In this document: piece by piece, positions 6,864 through 13,501 of the stretch
Numbering within the stretch: the first letter of the stretch is position 1
How the letters are laid out: each line of letters starts with the position of its first letter
Translations under genes and position numbers: made by a program
DNA from: Solirubrobacterales bacterium
Lineage (GTDB): Bacteria > Actinomycetota > Thermoleophilia > Solirubrobacterales > Solirubrobacteraceae
Reading direction: 5' to 3'
NCBI GenBank assembly: GCA_003244035.1
Contig: QHBV01000039.1
Location: 1-14,418, forward strand
Length of the DNA: 14,418 nucleotides
The notes under the pieces: model-generated
The model's database searches: none
What the model saw: the letters and a program-made list of their open reading frames with translations, nothing else
What the model was told of the DNA's origin: nothing

Positions 6864-8500
6864 CCCGCGAGCTCGCGCTTGAGCACCTTGCCGGTCGAGG
6901 TGCGGGGCAGCTCCTGTAGGAACACGACCTCGCGCGGGGCCTTGTATGGCGCGAGCTTCGCACGGACGTAGTCCTTGATCTCCTGCTCGCCCAGGCTCGC
7001 GCCGTCGCGCAGGACCACGAACGCCTTCAGCCGCTGACCGAACTGCTCGTCCTGCACGCCGACCGCCGCGGCCTCGTCGATCGCCTCGTGCCCGGCGAGC
7101 AGCTCCTCGACCTCGGCGGGGAACACGTTCTCACCGCCGGAGAGGATCATCTCATCGTCGCGCCCGTCGATGAACAGCCGCCCCTGTTGGTCGAAATGGC
7201 CGACATCGCCGGAGGACAGCAGACCGCCCACCTCCTCCTTGCCGCCGCCGCCCGTGTAGCCCTCGAACTGGACCAGGTTGCCGACGAACACCCGGCCCGT
7301 CGTTCCGACCGGGACCTCCTCGCCGCGCTCGTCGAGGATCTTGACGACCGATCCGCGCACGATCTTGCCGGCGCATCCCAGCTCGGCCTGGAGGTCATCC
7401 GGGGTGGCGATCGTCGCGTAGGCGATCTCGGTCGAACCGTAAAGGTTGTAGACGACTGGTCCGAAGTCCTCCATCGCGCGCCGGGCAAGATCGGGGCCGA
7501 GCGCCGAGCCGCTGACGAAGATGATCCTCAGCGAGGAGTAGTCGTGGCGCTCGCCCGCCGCCGCCTGCCGATCGAAGCTCGCCAGGATCCGCTGCAGCAT
7601 CACCGGCACGACGATCATCGCAGTGACGCCGTGGCGCTCCATGCTCGCGAGCGTCGCTTCCGGGTCAAAGCGCCGGCGGAGCACGAGCGTCGAGCCGAGC
7701 GCGATCCCGATCAACGCGTGGGCGAAGCCGAGCGCATGGAACATCGGGGCGCACAGCTCGGTCACCTCGCGGGCGCGAAACGGGACCTTGCCGAGCGGAC
7801 CGCCGACGATGCTCAGCGACTTCGGCTCGGGCCGCGGCGCGCCCTTCGGCGTGCCCGTCGTTCCGCTGGTCAGAATCGTCACCCGCGGCCCGTGCGCGGG
7901 CTTCGGCGGAGTCTTGGTGTGGGAGCCCGCGATCAGCGCGTCGAGCGTGTCCGGACCGGGCTGCTCGCTCCACGCGCGCCAGCGCCCGCGCGAGGGCTGC
8001 ACGCCTTCGAGCATCTCCGCGTACTCGTCGTCGTAGACGAGCAGGTCGGTCCCCTCCCGCCCGGCCACCTCTCGGATCTGGGGCCCGGCAAAGGACGTGT
8101 TGAGCAGCACGATCCGGGCACCGCACTTGGCCGCTGCAAGCACGGCCTCGAGGAAGCCGCGGTGGTTGCGCGCGAGGATCGTCACCCCCTCCCCCGCCTG
8201 CAGGCCGCGCTCGCGCCACGCGTTCGCAAGCGCGTTGGTGCGCTCCTCCAGCTGCCTGTAGGTGAGCTCGCCCCGGTCGTCGATCACCCCGACGCGATCG
8301 CCGTGACGAACTGCTGCCATGCCGATCGCCCCGCCGAGCATGCCGAAGCGCGCGAACGCGAGCGCCAGCCGCGCCAGCCGGCGCGGAGGCTCGGGCCCGA
8401 GCAACCCGCTGCGCCAGCACTGCGCGGCGAAGTAGGCCTCGTCGCCAAGCCGCGCGGCGAGCCTGGCGGCATCCGAGACGATCGCGTTGCGGGGTGGCAC
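6860..8500 (-). CDS. AMP-forming acyl-CoA synthetase (ANL superfamily)
   Basis: The 546-residue adenylate-forming enzyme activates a carboxylic acid with ATP to an acyl-AMP and passes it to CoA. The phosphate loop ILTSGTTGTPKG (about 209-220), YGSTE, the SSGDVGHFDQQGRLFIDGRDD hinge region and the C-terminal catalytic lysine K538 in PRTSTGKVLKREL are all present. The N-terminal 60 residues resemble long-chain fatty-acyl or FadD-type relatives more than acetyl-CoA synthetase, so a fatty or hydroxy acid substrate is more likely than acetate. The start is uncertain: GTG 8500 gives a normal length but has no clear ribosome site, and TTG 8509 is in frame. It is divergent from the Grd operon with 48 bases between. 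Its stop overlaps the next gene. Confidence 0.9.
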   Translation of the reverse strand: MPPRNAIVSDAARLAARLGDEAYFAAQCWRSGLLGPEPPRRLARLALAFARFGMLGGAIGMAAVRHGDRVGVIDDRGELTYRQLEERTNALANAWRERGLQAGEGVTILARNHRGFLEAVLAAAKCGARIVLLNTSFAGPQIREVAGREGTDLLVYDDEYAEMLEGVQPSRGRWRAWSEQPGPDTLDALIAGSHTKTPPKPAHGPRVTILTSGTTGTPKGAPRPEPKSLSIVGGPLGKVPFRAREVTELCAPMFHALGFAHALIGIALGSTLVLRRRFDPEATLASMERHGVTAMIVVPVMLQRILASFDRQAAAGERHDYSSLRIIFVSGSALGPDLARRAMEDFGPVVYNLYGSTEIAYATIATPDDLQAELGCAGKIVRGSVVKILDERGEEVPVGTTGRVFVGNLVQFEGYTGGGGKEEVGGLLSSGDVGHFDQQGRLFIDGRDDEMILSGGENVFPAEVEELLAGHEAIDEAAAVGVQDEQFGQRLKAFVVLRDGASLGEQEIKDYVRAKLAPYKAPREVVFLQELPRTSTGKVLKRELAG

Positions 8501-8548
8501 CGGGCTCAAGCGGACTGACCCTACCTGACCAGTAGACTCCGCCCCGCG
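8501..8548. promoter_or_regulatory. Short divergent control region between the acyl-CoA synthetase and the Grd operon
   Basis: Only 48 bases separate the two divergent starts. On the plus strand TAGACT (8533-8538) is a fair -10 ending 10 bases before the grdE ATG at 8549, with no purine-rich ribosome site, which suggests a leaderless or near-leaderless mRNA as is common in actinobacteria. No convincing -35 is seen for either direction. On the minus strand TAGGGT (8518-8523) is a weak -10. Co-regulation of the two transcripts is plausible from the shared gap. Confidence 0.3.
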
Positions 8549-9823
8549 ATGATCGAGCCCGACCAGCATGCGGCCACCGGTCTTGATCTGCTCCTCCACC
8601 ACGTGTCGGCGCTCGCCCTCGGCCCGTCCACCAGCTATTCCGACGGGGTCCTCACGGTCGGCACCGACGAGGCCAAGACGCTGCTGTCCCATTCCGCGCT
8701 TGCGGACGTGCGGGTGTCGTGCGCGTCGCCGGGCGAGAGCGTGCGGATCGTCAAGCTGCTCGACGCGGTCGAGCCCCGGTGCAAGGGACCGGATGGCGCA
8801 GACGTGTTCCCCGGGCTGCTCGCTCCCGCCCGCCCCGGCGGCCGAGGCGAGACCCATGTCCTGCGCGGGGCCGTCGTGGTTGTCGCCGGCTTCCTCCCGC
8901 GCGCGCAGGAGGGGGTCGCGCAGATGGCCGGCGGCGGGGCCGAGCTCTCGCCCCTGTCGAGCACCCACAACGTCGTGATCGAGTTCGAGCCCGCCGATGG
9001 CGCGCCGTGGCCCGAGGTCGACCGCGCCCTGCGCCGCGGCGCGCTGCGACTCGCGGTCCAGCTGGCGCAGGCGGCACTCGCCTCGCCCCCGGACGCGGTG
9101 CAGCGCCTCAACGTGCCCGCTGCCCCGCGGGGCAGCGGGCTTCCCAGGATCGCGGCCGTCACGAACCTCCAGACCCAAGGCACCTTCAAGGACGTGTTCG
9201 TGTACGGCAGGAGCATGGCGGGGTCGCTCCCGACCGTGATCGACCCAACCGAGCTCGCCGACGGCGCCGTGGTCAGCGGCCAGTACGGCCACCCGGCGCT
9301 GAAGAACCCGACCTTCGTCCACCAGAACCACCCGGTGGTGACCGCGCTGGGGCGCAGCGAACAGGCCGAGCTGGCGGGGGTTGTGCTTTGCCCCGAGCCG
9401 GTCGCGGAGGACGAGAAGCGCTTGGTCTCCGAGCACGCCGCGCGCCTGTGCGCGGCGATCGGCGCCGACGCCGCGATCGTGACCAAGGAGGGCGGCGGCA
9501 ACGCCGATGCCGACGTCGCGCTGAAGATGGACGCGCTCGAGGACTTGGGGATCGCGGCCGTCGGGCTGTTCGCGGAGATGGCGGGGCGCGACGGGAGCGG
9601 ACCGTCAATCGTGGTCCCCCCGACCCGCGCGACCGCGATGGTCTCCACCGGCAACTACGACGAGCTGGTCTCGCTCGACGCGGTGGAGCGCGCGCTCGGC
9701 GGCGACCGCGTCGAGATTGCCGACGCCGCGGCGATCGCGGCGCTGGAGCTTCCCGTCGCGGTCATCTACGGCGCCCTGAACCCGCTTGGCTGGGGCCCGC
9801 TCACGTGCGCGGAGGAGGCGTGA
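8549..9823 (+). CDS. GrdE/GrdG/GrdI-type subunit of component B, glycine/sarcosine/betaine reductase family, without the pyruvoyl site
   Basis: In the clostridial family this proprotein forms component B with GrdB and binds the amine substrate. The 424-residue length matches the proprotein (about 430). Family features are LLHHVSALALGPSTSY, SPGESVRIVKLLDAVEPRCK, the FPG and THVLRG segments, LPRIAAVTNLQTQGTFKDVFVYG, KNPTFVHQNHPVV, and KEGGGNADADVALK. In glycine reductase an Asn-Cys pair near residue 242 is cleaved and the cysteine becomes a pyruvoyl group; here the aligned residues are Q245-Y246 inside SGQYGHPALKN, and the second conserved cysteine is also gone. Cleavage and pyruvoyl formation are therefore not expected. 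This resembles betaine-type component B, which to my knowledge is isolated as an uncleaved two-subunit protein, or a different substrate class. It is the first gene of the operon and ends 35 bases before grdB. Confidence 0.9.
   Translation: MIEPDQHAATGLDLLLHHVSALALGPSTSYSDGVLTVGTDEAKTLLSHSALADVRVSCASPGESVRIVKLLDAVEPRCKGPDGADVFPGLLAPARPGGRGETHVLRGAVVVVAGFLPRAQEGVAQMAGGGAELSPLSSTHNVVIEFEPADGAPWPEVDRALRRGALRLAVQLAQAALASPPDAVQRLNVPAAPRGSGLPRIAAVTNLQTQGTFKDVFVYGRSMAGSLPTVIDPTELADGAVVSGQYGHPALKNPTFVHQNHPVVTALGRSEQAELAGVVLCPEPVAEDEKRLVSEHAARLCAAIGADAAIVTKEGGGNADADVALKMDALEDLGIAAVGLFAEMAGRDGSGPSIVVPPTRATAMVSTGNYDELVSLDAVERALGGDRVEIADAAAIAALELPVAVIYGALNPLGWGPLTCAEEA
9115..9140. repeat. Perfect 26-base palindrome inside grdE
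   Basis: GCCCGCTGCCCCG (9115-9127) is followed directly by its exact reverse complement (9128-9140). It encodes residues 189-198, the linker just before LPRIAAVTN, where family members vary. In RNA it could form a very stable stem with a minimal loop. It may be a small inserted palindromic element tolerated in a linker, a transcript-level control or stability element, or chance in GC-rich sequence. Confidence 0.8.
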
Positions 9824-9858
9824 TCGGATTCGTCGATCACCTCGGCCGGTCCTGAGCG

Positions 9859-11160
9859 ATGCGGATCGTCCATTACCTCAACCAGTTCTTCGCCGGGCTC
9901 GGAGGCGAGGAGGCCGCCGGCACCGGACCCGACAGCCGCGAGGGCGCGGTCGGTCCGGGCCGGGCGCTGGCTCGGCTGCTCGGCTCAGAGCACGAGATCG
10001 TCGCGACGATCTTCTGCGGCGACGACTACGCGGCGTCGAACGAGGGCGCGGCGGAGGAGCTGCTCGGCCTGGCTCGCGCGGCGGAGCCAGACCTGCTGGT
10101 GGCGGGCCCGGCGTTCACGAGCGGTCGCTACGGGCTCGCGTGCGCGCGTGTAACTGGTGCGGCCGCCCGCGACGGGCTCGCGACGCTCGCGGCGATGCAC
10201 CCAGACAATCCGGGGGTCGACGAGGCGGGCACGGCGCCGGTCGTGGAGAGCGGCCGGACCGCGCGGGAGATGAAGAAGTCGCTCGAGACCCTCGTGACGG
10301 CGATCCTTCGGATCGCCGCGGGCGAAGAGCCCGGCGCCGAGGAAGGGCGGATCGGGCGCGTTCCCCGCCGCAACCGCCTCGCCGAACGACCGGCGGCCGA
10401 GCGTGCGGTCGAGCTGGTGCTCGCGCGCGTGGCCGGTGAGCGCGACCGCACCGAGGTTCCGCTGCCGAGCTTCGGCTCGGTGACCCCGGCGGCGCCGCTC
10501 GAGGATCCGGCCGGCGCCCGGATCGCGCTGCTGACCGAGGGAGCGCTCGTACCCGCCGGCAACCCCGACCGACTCGAGTCGGCCCGGGCGACGCGCTGGC
10601 TGCAATACGAGGTCGATGGTCTCGACGCGTTGGCGCCGGGCGCGTTCGAGTCCGTGCACGGCGGCTTCTCGACGGTGGCGGCAAACGAAGATCCCCACCG
10701 CATCATTCCGCTCGACGCGGCCAGGGGGCTCGAGCGCGAGGGCGCGATCGGTTCGCTGCACCGCGCATATCTGACCACGGCCGGCAACGGCACGCAGGTG
10801 GCGAGCGCGCGGATGTTCGGTGTGGAGTGGGCAGCCAAGCTGCGCGAGGCGGGCGTGCAGGCCGCGATCCTGACGGCGACCTGAGGGACGGGCACGCGTT
10901 GCGGGTCAACGCTGAGCAAGGAGCTGGAGCGCGCCGGGATCCCCACCGCGCTGCTGTGCAACCTCGTCTCGATCGCGGTGCGCGTCGGCGCGCCGCGGAT
11001 CGTGCCAACGCGCGGGATCCCGTACCCGACGGGCGACCCCTCGCTCGAGCCCGAGCAGGAGCGGGAGTGGCGAAGGCTGCTGCTCGAGCAGGCGCTGGTC
11101 GCACTCGGAACCGCTGTGCGGGGGCCGACCGTCTTCGACGAGCTGACGAAGGCCGCCTGA
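9859..11160 (+). CDS. grdB: GrdB/GrdF/GrdH-type selenoprotein of component B, TGA at 10882 read as selenocysteine
   Basis: This is the selenoprotein of component B that attacks the substrate carbon and passes a carboxymethyl group to the selenium of GrdA. A conventional reading stops at 10882, but the same frame continues after TGA with strong family similarity to a stop at 11158. The full product is 433 residues including U342, against about 436 for clostridial GrdB. MRIVHYLNQFFAGLGGEE at the start, CGDDYAASNEGAA, VAGPAFTSGRYG, VESGRTAREM, and LTAT-U-GTGTRCGSTL with ERAGIPTALLCNL after the TGA all fit. Clostridial GrdB has, as I recall, UxxCxxC; here the middle cysteine is glycine (UGTGTRC). 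A hairpin follows the TGA at the right distance for SECIS. ATG 9859 is fixed by an in-frame stop just upstream (9853). Selenocysteine machinery must be encoded elsewhere. Confidence 0.95.
10896..10912 (+). promoter_or_regulatory. Candidate SECIS hairpin of grdB
   Basis: GCGTTG (10896-10901) pairs perfectly with CAACGC (10907-10912) across the loop CGGGT; two further pairs (C10893-G10914, A10894-T10913) are possible beyond a bulged C. The loop begins 18 bases after the TGA at 10882-10884, which is the spacing of bacterial SECIS elements, and contains GGU as in the E. coli fdhF loop. It lies within the coding sequence, as bacterial elements do. SelB would be the recognising factor. Confidence 0.75.
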
Positions 11161-11161
11161 G

Positions 11162-12595
11162 ATGACCGCCGCCGTGATCTCGAGCGCCAGCGCGATCCTC
11201 GCGCACACACCGGGGCTGGCGCGGCACGGATCCAAGCCGTCTCGGGAGCTGGTCAGGGAACCCGGCCTGCAGGCCGGGTTCCTGTCCTCACTGCGAACCT
11301 TCGAGCAGGCGGTCGCCTACCCGCCCCACCGCGCCTTCCTCGGCGCGCTGCACCCGCGCGAGCTGCCGCCGCGACCCTGGGTCTCGGCCACGGCGGACGG
11401 GAGCTCGCGGTTCACCGAGGCCGGCGAGGTCATGCCCGAGGACGAGTTCCTCGCGCTGATGGCGAGCGTCGACGAGTTCGGCCTGCTTTCGCTCGACGCG
11501 GCCGTGGCCGAGCGGGGGGCTTCGGCCTTCGGGCAGCACCCGCTCGGCGAAGCGCTCTCGATCGAACGCCTGGCAGCGGCGGTGGGGGATGTCGAGGCGA
11601 TCGCCGCCGAGCAGGGCTCGCTGCTGCTGCACGTCGCGGGCGACCGACCGGCGGGCGTGATCCGGCGCGCCCACGATCACGACGAGGCGCTGTCCGCTCC
11701 CGTCCTGCTCGAGAACCTGGCCTCCAAGGCGAGCGCCGCGCTGGCGCTGATGCACCTCCTGCGGCGCTCGGGCGTCGACCCCGGCTCGATCGACTACGTG
11801 ATCGGCTGCGGTGAGGAGGCGATCGGCGACCGCTACCAGCGCGGCGGGGGCAACCTCGGCAAGACCGTGGCGGCGGCCGCGGGGCTGCCGAATGCCTCCG
11901 GCGCCGACGTCAAGAACTTCTGCGCCGCGCCGATTCCCGCGCTGGTGATCGCCGCGAGCCTCGTCTCCTCCGGGGTGTTCGGGCGCGTCGCGGTGGTCGC
12001 CGGCGGCTCGCTGCCCAAGCTCGGGATGAAGTTCCAGGGCCACCTCAAGCACGACCTGCCGGTGCTCGAGGACGTGCTCGGCGGAGCCGCAGCACTGATC
12101 GAGGCAGACGATGGCGCCTCGCCGGTCGTGCGCTTGGACGCCGTCGGCCGCCACCGGGTGGCCGCGGGCAGCTCGAACCCGCAGATCATGGAGGCTCTGA
12201 CGGTGGAGCCGCTGGAGCGGATCGGCCTGCGCATGCTCGAGGTCGACGATTACGCCACCGAGCTGCACAACCCCGAGGTGACAGAGCCGCAGGGCTCGGG
12301 CAACGTGCCCGAGCGCAACTATCGCCTGATCGCGGCGCTCGCCATCCGCCGGGGCGAGATCACGCGCGAGCAGCTGCCCGAGTTCGTCGCCGAGCGCGGG
12401 ATGCCCGGCTTCGCGCCCACGCAGGGTCACATCGCCTCGGCGCTGTGCTACCTGCCACACGCGCTCGAGCGGCTGCGCGACGGAGAGGCCCATCGCGTAC
12501 AGATGATCGCCAAGGGAAGCCTGTTCCTGGGGCGCATGTCCGAGCTCTCCGACGGGATGAGCCTATTGTTGGAGCGCAATCCCGAAAGGAGCTGA
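11162..12595 (+). CDS. grdC: GrdC, beta subunit of glycine/sarcosine/betaine reductase component C
   Basis: GrdC is a thiolase/FabH-like protein that, with GrdD, releases the acyl group from the Se-carboxymethyl GrdA, forming acetyl phosphate in clostridia. The 477 residues are slightly shorter than the usual 500 or so. Key segments are FEQAVAYPPHRAFLGALHP, EVMPEDEFLALMASVDEFG, the ENLASKASAALALMHLL helix, VIGCGEEAIGDRYQRGGGNL, and DVKNFCAAPIPALV with C254 at the position of the FabH-type active cysteine. The following SLPKLGMKFQGHLKHDLPVL and EDVLGGAAALI complete the match. It starts two bases after the grdB stop (TGAGATG), so coupling is likely. Unlike clostridial operons, no grdD follows; its partner is elsewhere or dispensed with. 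A 26-base palindrome covers residues 32-41. Confidence 0.92.
   Translation: MTAAVISSASAILAHTPGLARHGSKPSRELVREPGLQAGFLSSLRTFEQAVAYPPHRAFLGALHPRELPPRPWVSATADGSSRFTEAGEVMPEDEFLALMASVDEFGLLSLDAAVAERGASAFGQHPLGEALSIERLAAAVGDVEAIAAEQGSLLLHVAGDRPAGVIRRAHDHDEALSAPVLLENLASKASAALALMHLLRRSGVDPGSIDYVIGCGEEAIGDRYQRGGGNLGKTVAAAAGLPNASGADVKNFCAAPIPALVIAASLVSSGVFGRVAVVAGGSLPKLGMKFQGHLKHDLPVLEDVLGGAAALIEADDGASPVVRLDAVGRHRVAAGSSNPQIMEALTVEPLERIGLRMLEVDDYATELHNPEVTEPQGSGNVPERNYRLIAALAIRRGEITREQLPEFVAERGMPGFAPTQGHIASALCYLPHALERLRDGEAHRVQMIAKGSLFLGRMSELSDGMSLLLERNPERS
11257..11282. repeat. Perfect 26-base palindrome inside grdC
   Basis: GGAACCCGGCCTG (11257-11269) is followed directly by its exact reverse complement (11270-11282), with one further G·U pair possible outside. 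It encodes REPGLQAGFL near the N-terminus of GrdC, about 95 bases after the start codon. It is unrelated in sequence to the palindrome in grdE but has the same length and symmetry. Possible roles are RNA processing or attenuation within the operon, a small insertion, or chance. Confidence 0.8.
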
Positions 12596-12597
12596 GC

Positions 12598-12954
12598 ATG
12601 GGCGAGGTACTGGAGGCGACGCGTGAGGACTTTCACGACCTGGTCGCGGAGGGGCTGGTGATGGTGGATGTGTGGGGGCCGCAGTGCCGGCCGTGCATCG
12701 CACTGATGCCGCACATCGCGAAGCTGGCGGAGGAGCGGCCAGAGTTGAAGGTGGTCAAGCTCGAAGCGCCAAAGGCCAGGCGGGTGTGCATCGAGCTGAA
12801 GGTGCACGGGCTGCCGACGTTTATGCTCCTGCGAGACGGGCAGGAAGTCGGGCGCCTGTCGGCGCCGGAGATCTCACCCGCCCAGCTGCGCGAGTGGCTG
12901 GCCGATCAACTGAAAGACTCGAACGGAGAGGAGGTGAGTGAAAGTGCTGGCTGA
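12598..12954 (+). CDS. Thioredoxin-like protein of the Grd operon
   Basis: This is a 118-residue thioredoxin fold. The active site is WGPQCRPC (C30, C33), so it is CRPC rather than the classical CGPC, and the cis-proline loop is HGLPTFML (P73). Grd operons of clostridia carry a dedicated thioredoxin with a WGPxCxPC site that re-reduces the reductase selenoproteins after each turnover; this gene occupies the same place, directly before grdA. No thioredoxin reductase gene is in the window. AAAGGAG lies 6 bases upstream of the ATG, which itself follows the grdC stop by two bases. The 3' end overlaps the proposed GTG start of grdA by 17 bases. An additional cysteine (C64) is present. Confidence 0.93.
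   Translation: MGEVLEATREDFHDLVAEGLVMVDVWGPQCRPCIALMPHIAKLAEERPELKVVKLEAPKARRVCIELKVHGLPTFMLLRDGQEVGRLSAPEISPAQLREWLADQLKDSNGEEVSESAG
12925..12934 (+). promoter_or_regulatory. Ribosome binding site setting the grdA start
   Basis: GGAGAGGAGG is a near-perfect anti-16S match. It allows grdA initiation at GTG 12938, which puts selenocysteine at position 44 as in clostridial GrdA, or at GTG 12944, which is in the same frame with a 9-base spacing. Both starts overlap the end of the thioredoxin gene. Confidence 0.6.
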
Positions 12955-13411
12955 TCGACCTACGGTCGTCCTCGGCGAGCGCGACGGGATCGCCGGTCCG
13001 GCGATCGCCGCGTGCGTCAAGGCAGCCGGTGGCGAGGTCGTGTTCACCGCCACCGAGTGCTTCGTCTGAACGGCCTCGGGTGCAATGGACCTGCAGAACC
13101 AGGCGACGGTCAAGCGCCTGGCCGAGCAGCACGGCCGCGAGCGGCTGCTGGTGATCCTCGGCGCTCCGGATGCGGAGGCCGCCGAGATCGCGGCGGAGAC
13201 GCTGGTGCTGGGCGACCCGACTTACGCAGGTCCATTGACGGAGGTCCAGTTGGGCCTCGAGGTCTACCACGTGCTGGAGCACGAGATCCAAGAAGCGGTT
13301 CCAGCTGACGTGTTCGAAGCCCAGATCGGGGTGATGATGGACGTCCTCGACTCCGAGGAGCTGGGCAAAGCGGTTGCGGGGATGCGGGCAAGGCGCTCGG
13401 AGCTGGAGTGA
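12938..13411 (+). CDS. grdA: GrdA, selenoprotein A of glycine/sarcosine/betaine reductase, TGA at 13067 read as selenocysteine
   Basis: GrdA carries the Se-carboxymethyl intermediate between component B and component C. A conventional reading would split it into a 43-codon fragment and a 108-codon piece, but both lie in one frame joined by TGA at 13067. The joined protein has 157 residues, the family length, with C41-F-V-U44 as the CxxU redox motif. VVLGERDGIAGPAIAACVK precedes it and TASGAMDLQNQATVKRL follows, then ETLVLGDPTYAGPL and GLEVYHVLEHEIQ, all typical of GrdA. The GTG start at 12938 is supported by a strong ribosome site and by the matching selenocysteine number; GTG 12944 is possible. 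It is last in the operon and followed by a 12-bp hairpin. A hairpin suited to SECIS begins 3 bases after the TGA. Confidence 0.95.
13073..13104 (+). promoter_or_regulatory. Candidate SECIS hairpin of grdA
   Basis: Three bases after the TGA, GCCT (13073-13076) pairs with AGGC (13101-13104), GG (13078-13079) with CC (13099-13100) past a bulged C, and TGCA (13081-13084) with TGCA (13092-13095). The 7-base loop ATGGACC (13085-13091) contains GG. The loop starts 16 bases after the TGA, in the range of bacterial SECIS elements. The stem is interrupted, so it is less convincing than that of grdB. Confidence 0.5.
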
Positions 13412-13415
13412 GTTA

Positions 13416-13444
13416 CTGCGCGGCCAGATCGGCTGGCCGCGCAG
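13416..13444 (+). terminator. Strong hairpin after grdA
   Basis: CTGCGCGGCCAG (13416-13427) pairs perfectly with CTGGCCGCGCAG (13433-13444) across the 5-base loop ATCGG, starting 4 bases after the grdA stop. There is no T-run after it, as is often the case in high-GC actinobacteria. It is the natural end of the Grd transcript, and could also act on the convergent regulator transcript. Confidence 0.7.
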
Positions 13445-13501
13445 CTACTCGAGTCCGGAGCCCTTCGACGGGGATCGCGGTCAAGGCACTGATCCTGCCC
13501 C

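Noticed and set aside
6860..9436. Acyl-CoA synthetase frame extended upstream to 9436
   Set aside because: The extra 312 residues lie opposite grdE and have no domain. The family N-terminus fits a start near 8500.
10882..10884. TGA as a nonsense mutation making grdB a pseudogene
   Set aside because: Position equals the family selenocysteine, the downstream frame is conserved, a SECIS hairpin is present, and grdA shows the same arrangement.
13085..13411. Separate 108-codon gene starting at ATG 13085
   Set aside because: It is the C-terminal two thirds of GrdA in the same frame as the upstream part; the ATG is the internal Met of GAMDLQNQ.
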